Origin: Chromobotia macracanthus
Lineage: Eukaryota > Chordata > Actinopteri > Cypriniformes > Botiidae
Reading direction: 5' to 3'
NCBI GenBank assembly: GCA_036877525.1
Contig: JAZGTH010000001.1
Coordinates: 7,569,001 to 7,633,000, forward strand
DNA: 64,000 bases
The notes under the pieces are model-generated. The model was not told the DNA's origin and made no database searches. It saw nothing but the letters and a program-made list of their open reading frames with translations. Shown in pieces: positions 49,191 through 60,922 of this stretch. Within the stretch, counting starts at the first letter, position 1. Each line of letters begins with the position of its first letter. Both the position numbers and the translations under genes were made by a program.

Positions 49191-50262
49191 CACAAAATCC
49201 AGCCCAATGTCAAGTCTGTGGAATTTTTTGCCCACTTTTTCCTACACCTGAAAATATTGTACATCTGATCGCTTATAAAATTCACAGCACACCTCTCCTC
49301 AATAAACCTATCGATTTCAGTAAATCTGCTAAGTAATGTTTGAATTCATACTGAAACTAATAATATTGACATGTTATTGCAGACTTGGCAACTAAGCTCA
49401 GCTTGTGACATTGTCAAGAACTCTTCTAAAACTCTAAAAAATTAAGACGTTTGTGAGATTTCTGGGTCTATTTCTCAGGAGAAATATCTGAGACAAAGTA
49501 CATTTAGGCAAAAGTTTCTGTTTACTCTCCTTTTAATGTCATTGCTGTCATGATCATTATTTGTTCCTGGGGAAATTGTTTTGGCTAAGGGCAAAGTTTC
49601 ATAAAAATCTTTTAAAGTTAACGTTGTACTAGAGTACTTTTTGGTTGTTGTATAGACCTATACTTTATCCTGTTTAACAGACTTCATAATAAATTGTTGT
49701 GTTTTGCATCATATTTTGTTTTATAAATACAGTAAAATGATCAGAAAAGGTAGGTGTTGCACAAACCTCATATTTATATTTTTAAAATCAATGTTGTGTT
49801 TAAAAGCAACGTTGTGTTTAATATCAGATTTAATTTAAATTTAATTTTAAATAAACATAAGATGAAATGGATCACGTATTGCCATGACAAGCTAAAGACC
49901 CTCAGCTGCCATTTGCAGTATAACTGGACTATGTCCTTCAGTTCTCTGGGGTTTGTACTCCCGAGTTCGACTTGCCAAATCCGATCTTGGCTGTGTTCTG
50001 TCCTAGTGTCCTTACCAGTTTGTTTTTCCAAGGTTGCCTGACAAGACCGGTCTTCACGAGAATGAAAGTCCGTTCTTTGCATTCTTGGAATTAAGAAATA
50101 GCCAGTTTATGGCAGATCCCTTTATACACTCCAGTGATAAGCGTTACACTATGACACACTGTTTGTTTAGTATAAATACCAAGGCAGCTGCTATGTTTTC
50201 AGAATAATATAGCAGAATGTGTTTATTTCAGATGTTAATAGCATGTTTTGTGTTTTTTACAG

Positions 50263-50459
50263 GTCCATTGTCTCGAAGCCCTTGTGAACTGCTGCCAGTT
50301 GGGGTGGGCCACCCAGTTCACGCCATGTTAAAGAGTTTTACCGCTCTCTCAGGATGTGCTAGCCGAGGAACCACCAGCCACCCTCAGGAAGTACACATTA
50401 TCAACCTACGTAGAAGTTCCTTGAAGAATGTTCAAGGAACTGGAGAGAAACCAGCAGAG
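50263..50459 (+). CDS. tgfbr3: tgfbr3 exon 3: start of the betaglycan ectodomain
   Basis: The exon has acceptor TTTTTTACAG and donor GTGAGT. Its 197 nt read CELLPVGVGHPVHAMLKSFT, then ALSGCASRGTTSHPQEVHII, then NLRRSSLKN and GEKPAE. This matches the N-terminal membrane-distal (orphan) domain of vertebrate betaglycan, where the CEL..P-S--HPV-ALM-SF--LSGCASRGTT pattern is very conserved, including both Cys. Together with exon 2 it gives exactly 89 codons. The following exons, including the ZP domain and transmembrane segment, lie beyond base 64000. Confidence 0.95.
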
Positions 50460-51211
50460 GTGAGTTTCCTTTGCAAAGCTTACACCAGCATCTCACTTAA
50501 AATGCAGCATAGGGCTCTTATGTGCACTACAAAGCTCTATCAAATGTAGCTCGTCATAATAATAACATAATGACATTGTTATAAAGTAATTTCAACCCAT
50601 GTGTCAGTTAAGCAACAGAGCATAAGAAGTTTTATCACATATAATGTAATGACCTTGAATGCCCTGTTGATTTTAAAAACATGCATTCAATTTAGTAAAT
50701 TAAACCATAAATCAGAGAAAACCAGAAACGTCATTCAAAATAATTTTTAGTATTTACAAATAATATCTACAAATAAAGTTTCTACAAATTAATAATGTAA
50801 TTTCCATACCATCTAATTATATTGGTTTGAGAAAGCCAACATATTGATTTAAGTGCATTATTATTCTAATTCTTATTAGTGGTGCTTTTTTGAAACTCAA
50901 TTCAAGATAGCAAACTTAAGATAGCAAACTCAACTAATCTACCACTGAAGCCAATGAAATCGTTGTTTTTTAAACTTTTTATACTATTTTTAATGTAAAG
51001 TTTGTACTCTTCTAGTTCAGCTTGTGCCACTGAATTTACTGCTAGGTGGTGAATTTTACATTTAATAGCATAAATCATAACACCATTCAGCTTTAACTTT
51101 TTGTGACTGTTGCCTTTTAGAGCTCCACATTGCTTGTGATCCAGCAAATTAGATATGTGAGCTTATTGTAGTACATGTTTATTTGGCATAGTTTCTTGCA
51201 GGTTTAATAGT

Positions 51212-51363
51212 GTTCCTGTAGCTCAGTTGGTAGTGCATTGTGTTAACAGTGCAAAGATTGTGGGTTCGATTCCTAGGGGAACACATGTACTTACAAAATG
51301 TATAACTTGATGAAAGTAAGGCACTTTGAATTAAAGTGTCTGTCAAATGCATAAATGTAAATG
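51212..51363 (+). repeat. tRNA-derived SINE with Val-like head
   Basis: The head GTTCCTGTAGCTCAGTTGGT (A box) and GTGGGTTCGATTCC (B box) folds like a tRNA. It has an acceptor GTTCC/GGAAC and an anticodon arm TTGTG-TTAACAG-TGCAA, which would give anticodon AAC. The T-stem and acceptor have mismatches. A SINE body and the tail GTCAAATGCATAAATGTAAATG in pieces follow, so it is a SINE and not a functional tRNA gene. Confidence 0.8.
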
Positions 51364-52939
51364 AAACATGCCTTGATTTGTGCTTTGGTGGGGTGAGCTG
51401 GCTGACTTGTTAATACATTTTTTACTGTGTAAACAGTAAGTGTAGAACAAGCACTTATGTGGTGCATTACTTATCAGAAATTTACCTTTTCTGCTGAGGA
51501 TTTTTTGGTAGTATCATTAGTGAGCATTAAGTGAGGATAGAAAATATGTACTTTTAGAAGGATTGTCTTTCATGTCCTCAACATATCCCAAGAAAAACAG
51601 CACTGAGCCTCAGGAAAGTTGGGATAACCTTTTGGAGGTTCTGCCTGGACATTTGTGAGCAAAGAGGAGGTATGAAGGGGAAGTGAGATGGACCAGAGGT
51701 AGAATAAAAAATAGAAAGTGCACTCTGGATAAATGGATCTAGATGTCGGGCACTCTCAGCACACAAATTGAAAGCGTCTCGTTTTGCCTCTGAACTCTCT
51801 GTAGCTCAGGCTCTATTGAAATACAATATTGGTTCTTGCTGATGCAGACAGTGGCAGCTCTAAACTGCTTCCCTGCCATGTGCTTTTTGCATCGGGGACA
51901 CTGAAGTGGGTCAGCACAGACAAAAAGCTCCCTTCTTACTGCTTCCAGGATTCAGAGTAAAACCTCAGATTTCATTTTGTGGAGCTCTATTAGACTGCCA
52001 CCCATATCCATACCATATTCTGTGAACTCTCACTTATTGTAATCAAGATGACTGCAAATGGCTGTTGTTCCCTCCACCCTGACAGACAGGAAGCAGAAGA
52101 AAAGCCCAAAAGCACAGGAGCGGAGCACTATAAACATTCGTACTAGAGAGATCAGATTGTTGTTGGAGGCTTCAGTATGTGAAACAAAAGCCTTAGATAT
52201 TCTGACACATCTCAGAAGAGTAAGCACTTCCTTAGAGTCAGAAAGAGAAAAAAACCCTAATGTCATTTGCAAACAAAAGATTAAAGTGTTTCATAAACAA
52301 CAAAAATTGCTTTTATAGGCAACACTTATGAGCCAACTGCTTAAAATGCATTATACAGCCCAATCGCACAACCATTTCATGTATCAAACAAGCTTAAATT
52401 GTGTTAGCTTAACTGGATATGTTGCTGGTTCCCTGGTCTTACTAACTGACAAGTTCACAAATCCCTCCAAAATCAGCAAATCAGGTCAGCCTGTCCAGGC
52501 TGGGAGGCAAGCTAAGATCAGCAAATCATCTGGTTAAACCTCTTTTTGAAGGCCTAAACTGCTCTAGTCAGTTGGTCCAAACAGCAGGTCCTCTCTATGA
52601 ATAAACATACTCATAGGCTTGTCTGATAGTATGAGTGAGTCACTGGTGGGGCTCTTGGATCCCAGCCTGTAAATGTGCTTTATCAGGACTTTACAGTGGC
52701 CTGAATCCATGTGCTGGCAATGTTTAAAAATCAACATGTCCCAGCTAGCCATCAGGATCTTAAGGCTGAAAGAAGATTGGAGATTTGCCAGTGGTGAATG
52801 AAAGATGTCATTTTCTGCTATGCTATAATGTCATTCGTTTTTGTTGACAAGTGGATAAAGAGCACTGTTCTCTTTAGTGCAACTGTTGTGGGTTTGTATT
52901 GGTATCTTGGTAACAGAGCTGCAATTTTTAAAAAATGTC

Positions 52940-53235
52940 TTTGAAATGGATGATTTGGACCAGATAATGAACAAAAAGCAGCCAATAAGATAGATAGATG
53001 GGAAATCCTTCAAAACTCTTTAAAAAGCTTATCAGGATGATTCTTTAAGAAACTGGGTAATAAAATGTCATTTTTGTAAATTCTAGGCAAAGGGTGACTG
53101 CATCGAATATGCTAGAATATAACATAGTTTAATTGTTTTTTTCAGTTTTCTTTAGTCACAACATAACATTCTGAAAAAGTGAAAAAAGAGTTAATAAAGA
53201 ATAAGTAAGTGTTTCCAAACTTTGACTGGTACTGT
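52940..53235 (-). mobile_element. Tc1-like transposon end (remnant)
   Basis: It contains GGACCAGATAATGAACAAAA, GCAGCCAATAAGAT, GAAACTGGGTAATAAAATG, AGGCAAAGGGTGACTGCA, and ends at TTTGACTGGTACTGTA (terminal repeat, about 53221-53235). No transposase core is preserved. Confidence 0.7.
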
Positions 53236-54428
53236 ATTTCTAAGACCTCAGTATCTTCAGTCCAGTTATTGTGGTGTGTGATTAGAAGGAAAGATCGAGG
53301 ACACACTGAACAAAATAAACATAACAGCTGTTTCATAACAGCTGAAAAATAGCATCCATTCATGAGATCTTTCCTATCTAAAGATACAAATACCAGAGAT
53401 TAATTGGAATACACAGACGTACATTGGAAACTGAAGCTCCAAGACGCTTACAGCCTTAAAAGAATAATTTATTTAATTTAAATTCTGTCATTTTATTGCT
53501 CAATTTCATGTTGTCTTAAACCTGTTTGGAATAAAAAAGGAGACATTTCATTGCACCTCTTTGTCATACAAGGCAAAAGAGGAAAAACATCCATAAAGTA
53601 GTCCATATGTAAAATTCTGCCATTATTTGCTTATCCTTATGAATTATTATTTACTTTTTCCCCCAGTGGAACAGAAAATGTGAATTTTTGAAGAATATCC
53701 TGACCACTCTCAGCCTCATACGTAGACCACCCACCGTCAGTTTACTAACCATCTGATGCATATTGTATACTGAAAAAAACTATCTTATGAGTTTCTTACT
53801 TCTATCAAACCTCAGTGAAAGGGCTAATGATAGTTGCATGAATTACTGAGACTAAGAATGATGCTTGCATGTCTTGCCCATTGAAAGAAATTGTCCTGAT
53901 GCAGTTAGATGGGGTTCTAGTTAATCCTCTCTGGGTGTTGTATTGATGTGAAAGAGAACCATTTTGATGCAGACGGTCTTTGATGAATGGAAAGACAAGG
54001 CCATAGCCTGGTACAATCTTAGAGGTCTGCTGAAGAGCTCAGCATCTTCACCCTGATGAAATTCCTCAAATGACTAAAAAGATTGAACTATAGAAGATGA
54101 CCAGAAGGATGAGATCCAAGATGCAAGAGGCAAATTCTTGTGCTCTTGGTCTTTAAACTGTGAAGATGTCTCAACCAAGAAGAGGTGTGTGATACAATCA
54201 AAAGTCATCCTCTCGAAGGGAAGGTTGGCTCTCTTTGTCTTCCAACATGCTGTTTTGCATATGGAATTTGATCGTATATCAAGGTGGAAACCTTCAGGAG
54301 TTTTCTAATGTTAACATAAACCAAAGTTATCAAAATATAATGGACATTGTTTTGGAAATCAAAAATGCACTTTATAGATACCAAACATAGATATATGTGA
54401 TCTTGATTAACTCTAAAACATTAATTTA

Positions 54429-55045
54429 AGGGTGTACTCAGACTATGCACTCTGAACTGTGCCAGAGTGCATTTGAACCTGAAAGTCTGGTTTGTTTGAC
54501 CAGTGTGATCACTCTGAACCGTGCTTGGGCACTTGAAGAGCTGGCTGGAGCATGGTTCGATTAGGCTTGGGCGTGGTTCGCATGTAGCGTGATTGCTAAC
54601 CATGCTGGAGCCAGAAACAGCTACTACTACTTTCAGCACTACAGTCATCATTATGACAACAAACGTCATCTGTTACTACTTGGAGAGTACAATTTTTTTC
54701 AATTAATTAATTAATTCATTTATTTAGTATATTTAGGTTTATAACGGGTCTTGTTCTCACTTTGTTTTTAAACAGAAATTGTAGTTTGTGTGTAAAGCTG
54801 AAAATTGCTCCATCAAGCCAGCTTTAATAACCTTAAGATATGTGCTGTACAGTTACGTGAAAATCACTATGTGGCATAAATTATAAAACTATTAGACAGT
54901 GTATTAGCGAAAGTGGTTTTCTTCAAAGCAAAAGTTGTATTGTGAATACGTAAGTATACTCTGCCTCGTAACATCAAGTGCAAGTATGAGTGCAGGCCAG
55001 CGGGGGCTCGGTTCAAGGCAGAACTTCCTAGTGTGAGTAAACCCT
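54429..55045. mobile_element. Non-autonomous inverted-repeat element (MITE-like), 617 bp
   Basis: The left end AGGGTGTACTCAGACT and the right end AGTGTGAGTAAACCCT are inverted copies with two mismatches. Internal motifs repeat with variation (CTGAACTGTGCCAGAGTGCA; CTGAACCGTGCTTGGGCACT). No coding capacity is seen, and no clear target duplication was found. It could be hAT-related; the class is uncertain. Confidence 0.55.
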
Positions 55046-57789
55046 AACTGTGCACAGATTAATATATGAGTGGAACATAAAACCCAAGACATGTAACATG
55101 GGGATACTGGATAATGTATTTATACATTTTCATTATGCATTCTCAAGTGAATATATGCACAAGTAAAAATGATTTCTTTGTCTCAAATTGAATGAAGTCA
55201 GAGTAAATCATTACTTTGGGTTGTAAAACAGTTTTATCTATATGCGTATGAAAATACATCAACTTGCTAATCGTACAATTTGCTGAACCGAAATGATAAC
55301 TTCCTACCTTTAAGATTGCCTGCTTTAGAAGTGTTCTAATGTCATGCAAAAATATTTGTCCTTGGCACATTTATGTGTGGAGTGTTGCTTATGGTTTACA
55401 TACATGGCTTGCCTCATTCTGCTAATAAAGTAGTGGAACATTACCTGCAAAGCCAGAACACTCCTAACCAATTACATTAAAGAGATATTATGTATTGGCA
55501 AAACTCAGCTCCGTCCTCATATAAAGCTCAGTATCTCCCAAGCCCTGTTGTCTGTGTGGTCTCTGGCTGAGCTAGGGGTCTGATAAATCCACCTGCTTCA
55601 CACTCCTTGATAGCCCAGTGAAGGTTTAGTTGGGGTTGAGGATGGCTTGAGGGGTCAAGGGAAAAGAAAAGAAAGTTTTACTGCCCCTGCTTCTTGTTTC
55701 ACACTAATGGAGAGATTATTATCTAAGGACATCTGGCTAAATAACGACCAGCCTTGACATTAACATCCACCTCCGTGGAGCATTGGCACAGATGTGACCT
55801 TCTCGCCCTTAACATCTAAACTCACACTCAAAACCTCCTCTTTATTTGTAGAGACACACACACTCATACAAGGAAATACTTGTACACACGCTGACCTTCA
55901 ATTGTAATCCAGCATAGCAACTGTGGTAGGGTTGAGTTTCCTATGCTCAGGCGCCATCAGCCTTCAACAACAGATGGATCAGATCCTCCAAGACATAAAC
56001 AGCTCAGCGAAGCTCTGATTTACTGCTCACAACACAATGCTGAAAACCCAGAGGGGTTGATAGAATTATTAGTCTTCTAACTGGCTAGGCTTGTCTAAAA
56101 TATGCTAGGTACCTTTAAAAAATGTGCTCTAATTTACAAAGGTAATTAAGCACCACAGCTAAAGCTCTAAAACTGACTCATGGTAACAGTGATGTTCACA
56201 TTAATTTATTGATCAAATATTTACTAAATATACTAAATAGCCAGTGCGGTGAGCATTGCTATGGTTCTTTTTGTTCTATTCAGTACTGTTAACTTTTGAA
56301 AACATTAATTTATAAATATTTGACTGTTTGGACAAATTGCCTATTTGGATGTACTATTTGGAAAAATTAGACAAACAAAATGAGGATAATTTTAATTTGT
56401 TTGCAGCACATTCCCTAATTACTAGACTACAGATTCTGCCTGTTTTAGAGGACATGACATATACTGGAATATTATAGCCAGTATTATTGTAAACCAATAA
56501 CACTTTAAACCATTTTAAACCAAGAGTTCAGAGACAGAGCAACTATGTCTTCCTCGCAACCTCCCATTAGAAATAATAGTGTCACTTGCCCCTCACATTG
56601 TGTGAAATTTGAAGGCTGTTTGTCAAGCAACCTCTTGGGTAGCTCAGGGCTTAAAGTTCATAAATTCACCTCTCTTTGTTTGAAATGGCCATCCTCCTAT
56701 TTGTTTTGGAGCAAGCCACGGATGCCTATTTACAGAGTCAGCACAAACGCCACTGGTCAGTCAGCGATTACGGCAGTGTTAGTCTCCAAATGCTCCAAAT
56801 CCTCGTTCTCACCTCCCAGGCTTAACCCAGTCAGATGGGGTTAAAGACGTTGAGTCTTGTCTCCAAGCAAGAGTGTGTTAGGGTTATGGTCATTCTTATG
56901 GGAGTCTGTGGTCACTCTCAGAAGCACTAAACCAATACTCTTGATGACTTACCATGTGTGCAATGTGTGATATACTATTAAAGTGACTGTGGTGAAATGT
57001 ATTCTGTCTGTATTTACTGCTGTTCCCTGTTTTTGGCCCAAACACCTTGACTGACATTATTAGTATATAGACGATGGGGAAAAAATATGAAAAAGTGTCA
57101 TATGCAATTGTTTATAGCAATAGCACAGAAACTTTGATATAAAGGTTTGATATAAACACACAATAACAGCAGCTGCAATGTGTCAGTGCTGCCCTCTTAT
57201 TCACTTTGAACTAACATCCTTGTGTGAAATCCTTCACGAGTCAACTCCCTCCTTGTACACACACACACTTCACTGCACAAATCAGAATAAATGGTTTCCT
57301 GTCTCTGTCTCTCTTTCCTAGTACCAGTGTGTTGTACAGTGTCACAGTAAACGGCGCACACTGTTATCCTCTTAATAACAGAGAAATGTGCAGCTGTGTT
57401 TTGCTCTGTAATTGTCTTGGCAATGATCCAGACTATACCACAGTACTGTTTAATTAAGTGAAACTGAACGCCTAGCAGTGACTGTGCAAAAAATAACAGT
57501 GCTTCCTTTCTCTCCACTGGTCTTTTAAAGTGGAAATCTTTTTAAAGTAGAAATTTAGTTTTCTGAATAATTTGGCAAATTAGTCACAGGTTCTTTAAAA
57601 CGTGTGACAGAGCTGTGGTGCAGTTGTTTGCATTTAAGCATTTTGAGTCATTTTGAGTATTTTATTATATTATTATAGTACTTCCTAATTATTTCTTGTT
57701 GCTTCCTTAGATGTCAAATACAGAAGAAGTATGCAAAAAATACTAAATCAGTTCCAAGAATCCTGAAATATTAAGACCTGTTTCCGGTC

Positions 57790-57902
57790 AGCTTTCCAGT
57801 AGCTAAACTGGTAGAGTATGGTGCTAGCAATGGCAAGGGTTCAGTTCCCAGGGAAGGCATGTACTTAAAGTGTTTGCCAAGTACTTGAATGTAATGTAAA
57901 TG
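57790..57902 (+). repeat. Decayed tRNA-derived SINE
   Basis: CCAGTAGCTAAACTGGTAGA (A-box-like), TGGTGCTAGCAATGGCAA (anticodon arm, possible Ala-type AGC) and GGGTTCAGTTCCCAGGGAA (B-box-like), ending in GAATGTAATGTAAATG. Confidence 0.65.
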
Positions 57903-58749
57903 TTTCACACCACATTCCTAAGCAGCATGTAAATGGGGCTGTAATGAGGCGTAAATGGGGTTTCTTTTATATATGTTTTTAAAAATTATAATTATACAAT
58001 AGGTATTAGAAACATGCCAGAGAACTATTAAGAATTTAATAGTTATAATAAAAAGAATTTTATGCAGCATTGCGCTGCTTACACCAGCATCTTGGTTGAT
58101 GTAGCCCGGTAATATGGATGCCAAAATAAATAGGCGCTGCTTATGTGTGTTGTGTGAAGGAGTCCTTTGTTTTGTGAACACTGTTTGTTATGACACATAG
58201 GCTTTTCTGGGAATATACGTTGGGATGACGTGAGACAATACAGTGGAATGTTCTTTGGCAGAGCAGTTAGATCCTGATTCATTAAGGAGTGTTCTTTCTG
58301 CATTTTTGATAAAGAGCTATGTCTGTGGTCATCCCTGCAGCCCTATACATCAAGACAGCTCCTCCCTGGCTGAGAGGGCTGAATAAGAGGTATTTCTGTG
58401 GATCTTAGCGTCCACTAGGTGTGATTTAAAGAGTTCAGGTATATAGATTTTTTTCACTAATGACACCTGCACTGATAGTCCTGGTACAGTCTGCAAACTA
58501 GCTCAGTCAGAGAGGCCCTAACAACACCTACAATCTGCTTCCTTCACCACTGCCATCTTCACAAAGGCCTGGCTGAAAGATGGTAGTCTGATATCCCTGT
58601 GGCGGGCGGCATAGAATGGCAGTGTTGCACTGGCTGCATGGGTGGTAATCCTTTAGTTCCAGTTTAACTCTCTTCCTCTCAGTGATCTCATCAGCCAGTG
58701 GCCTAAGGATCAAAGTGCCAGAACCCTTCTCTCTGCTTGCAAGCCTGTT

Positions 58750-58782
58750 TTTGTGTGTGTGTGTTTATGTGTGTGTGTGTGC
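58750..58782. repeat. (TG)n microsatellite
   Basis: TTTGTGTGTGTGTGTTTATG followed by TGTGTGTGTGTG. Confidence 0.9.
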
Positions 58783-59671
58783 ACATAGATGGAGGTTTTT
58801 GGGAAACAAAGCATTCATTCTGGGGCAGTAGATGTGATGAGCAGCAAGAAGTTGGGGACAAGAACGTGTGTACTGGAGAGGAGCTATGCAGTCCGATAAG
58901 AGAAGAATTACTCTATGGCACATTTACACAAGATTAGATGCAGTACTTAGATTGTTAATAAACACACCAGCTAGAAGAGACCGGGAGAGTTTAAAGCAGT
59001 GGTTCTCAGTGACTTTTGTTTCAGAATCCAGATTTAAAATCAGACATCAAATGGTGATGTAACACAGTAGTTAATACTATTTTTTGGATGCTTTTACTTT
59101 GTTTTTAAAGTACACAGCCTGTCTGTATTGTATCTATTTAATTTTGCTTTGTCTGTCCTAATGGTTCTACTAAGTGACTCATTGGAGTTATTAGACATTT
59201 ACCGGGTGTGGGTGGGACATTTCCTGTGTCAAAACTCTGTGTCACCAAAATAACCCTCTGTCTTTTGACAAACCAGTGTAATTTTTTAGCAACATGGCAG
59301 CACACATTGGATAGCCTGCATCTTTTATCCCTCTTTGAGAGTTTGATTCTACAGCATGGCTGAAAATAAACAAAGTCGAGCCAGTTTAATATCCCTCACA
59401 GACCATCTTTGTCCAATCAATTTAGCGAAAGTTAAACATCAAATGCCAGCTTTTGGCCGCTGCTCAGCATGAGGCAGAGTGGATGATTGTTTAATCAGGT
59501 GGAATTGTTAGATAGAGAGACTGGAGCTCTGCAAACCCAAACATGAGATTTTGACGAGGTGAAGAGGACAGTGGCAACATTGCCACCTCCAACTAGAGAA
59601 TCTAAACATTGCTCTTATACACAAATGAGAAACAGATTACCCAAAACTGATATCTGTTAGGGTTTTGTTTT

Positions 59672-60394
59672 TCAGTTCAGTTCAGCATTAATGGTGCCAT
59701 CACAGAAGTGCAAGTTACCTTTACCAAGGGCACTGACACAACCCCATACCATGACAGACCCTGGCTTTTGGACTTGTTGCTGGTAACAGTCTGGATGATC
59801 CATTTCGTCTTTGGTCCAGAGCACATGGCGTCCATTTCTCCCAAAAAATACCTGAAATACTGATTCATCTGACCACAGTACACATTTCCACTGTGTGATG
59901 GTCCATCCCAGATGCCTCCGAGCCCAGAGAAGTCGATGGCACTTCTGGACACTGTTAACATAGGGCTTCCTTTTGGCACAGTACAGTTTTAACTGGCATT
60001 TGTCGATGTAACTACGTATTGTGGTACTTGACAAAGGTTTGCCAAAGTAGTCCTGAGCCCATGTGGTGATATTGCTTATAGATGAATGACGATTCTTGAT
60101 GCAGTGCCGCCTGAGGGATCGGAGAGCACGGTTGTTCAGCTTAGGCTTGCGCCCTTGTCCTTTACGCACTGAAATTCCTCCACATTCCTTGAATCTTTTA
60201 ATTATGTTATGCACTGTTGAAGGTGAAATAAGCAAATGTCTTCCTATCGTTCTTTGAGGAACATTGTTTTTAAACATTTCAATAATTTTCTCACGTATCT
60301 GTTGGCAAACTGACGATCCTCGGCCCATCTTTGCTCCTAAAGGACTAGACCTTTCTTGGATGCTGCTTTTGTACCAAATCATAATTACAATCAC
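59672..60394 (-). pseudogene. Tc1-like transposase, C-terminally truncated
   Basis: 240 codons of open frame. Residues about 24-130 form the paired-like helix-turn-helix DNA-binding region (MGRGSSVCQQIREKIIEMFK, then TIGRHLLISPSTVHNIIKRF; GRKPKLNNRALRSLRRH is the linker and second subdomain). The catalytic core begins with CVLWSDESVFQ, which supplies the first Asp, and stops after SVMVWGCVSALGKGNLHFCD. The second Asp and the Glu (NPIE region) are absent, so it cannot catalyse transposition. Although well preserved, it ends where the element itself is truncated. Confidence 0.88.
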
Positions 60395-60697
60395 CTGTTG
60401 ACATCACCTGTTTCAAATCACATCATTATTTAACCAATTTACCTGATTACTAGTCCTAAATTGCTCCTGTTTCAACTTTTTTTGAAATGTACAATAAAAA
60501 ACAATAAAATAACAATAAATAACAAAAATAACAAAAACACAATAAAAAAACAATAAAAACCATGAGGAACACATTAAATAATGTGCTGTTATATTGTCTG
60601 CAATGAAATACAAGTCAAAGTAAATTTAGAAATCACTACTTTCTTTTTTTATTTGTGTTTTCCATACTGTCCCAACTTTTTCTGATTTGGGGTTGTA
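59672..60697 (-). mobile_element. 3'-truncated Tc1-like transposon
   Basis: The 5' terminal repeat lies at the right (complement of CAACTTTTTCTGATTTGGGG followed by TTGTA, near 60672-60697). The element runs leftwards through the transposase start and stops abruptly near 59672. The opposite terminal repeat is missing. Confidence 0.8.
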
Positions 60698-60922
60698 AAA
60701 TTTGATAACATGGGTGCACATTGTATAATTTTGCTGTCAAAGACAAATTTTGAGAATCATTTCACTTTTTGTCTTTGAGCAAAACAGTCTTGGATTTGAT
60801 GTGCTCACTACTGGTCCTGACAAAAATGTTTTAAAATGTCTATACTTGTTTGTCTAAATGATGTTCCACATAAATATCTATTATGTATTATGAGTGTTCC
60901 TTTCATATTGTAATAATTCCAG

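Larger units (their letters stand above)
32926..50262 (+). other. tgfbr3: tgfbr3 intron 2 (about 17.3 kb)
   Basis: Bounded by GTAAGA and a TTTTTTACAG acceptor. It holds LTR-like repeats (35461-35735, 42509-43131, 47408-47691), a Tc1 relic, and the tandem repeats at 48.4-49.2 kb. No other gene is recognised in it. Confidence 0.75.

Noticed and set aside
51212..51284. A tRNA-Val (AAC) gene
   Set aside because: The cloverleaf has mismatches in the acceptor and T-stems, no proper terminator follows, and a SINE body with an AAATGTAAATG tail is attached. It is a tRNA-derived SINE.
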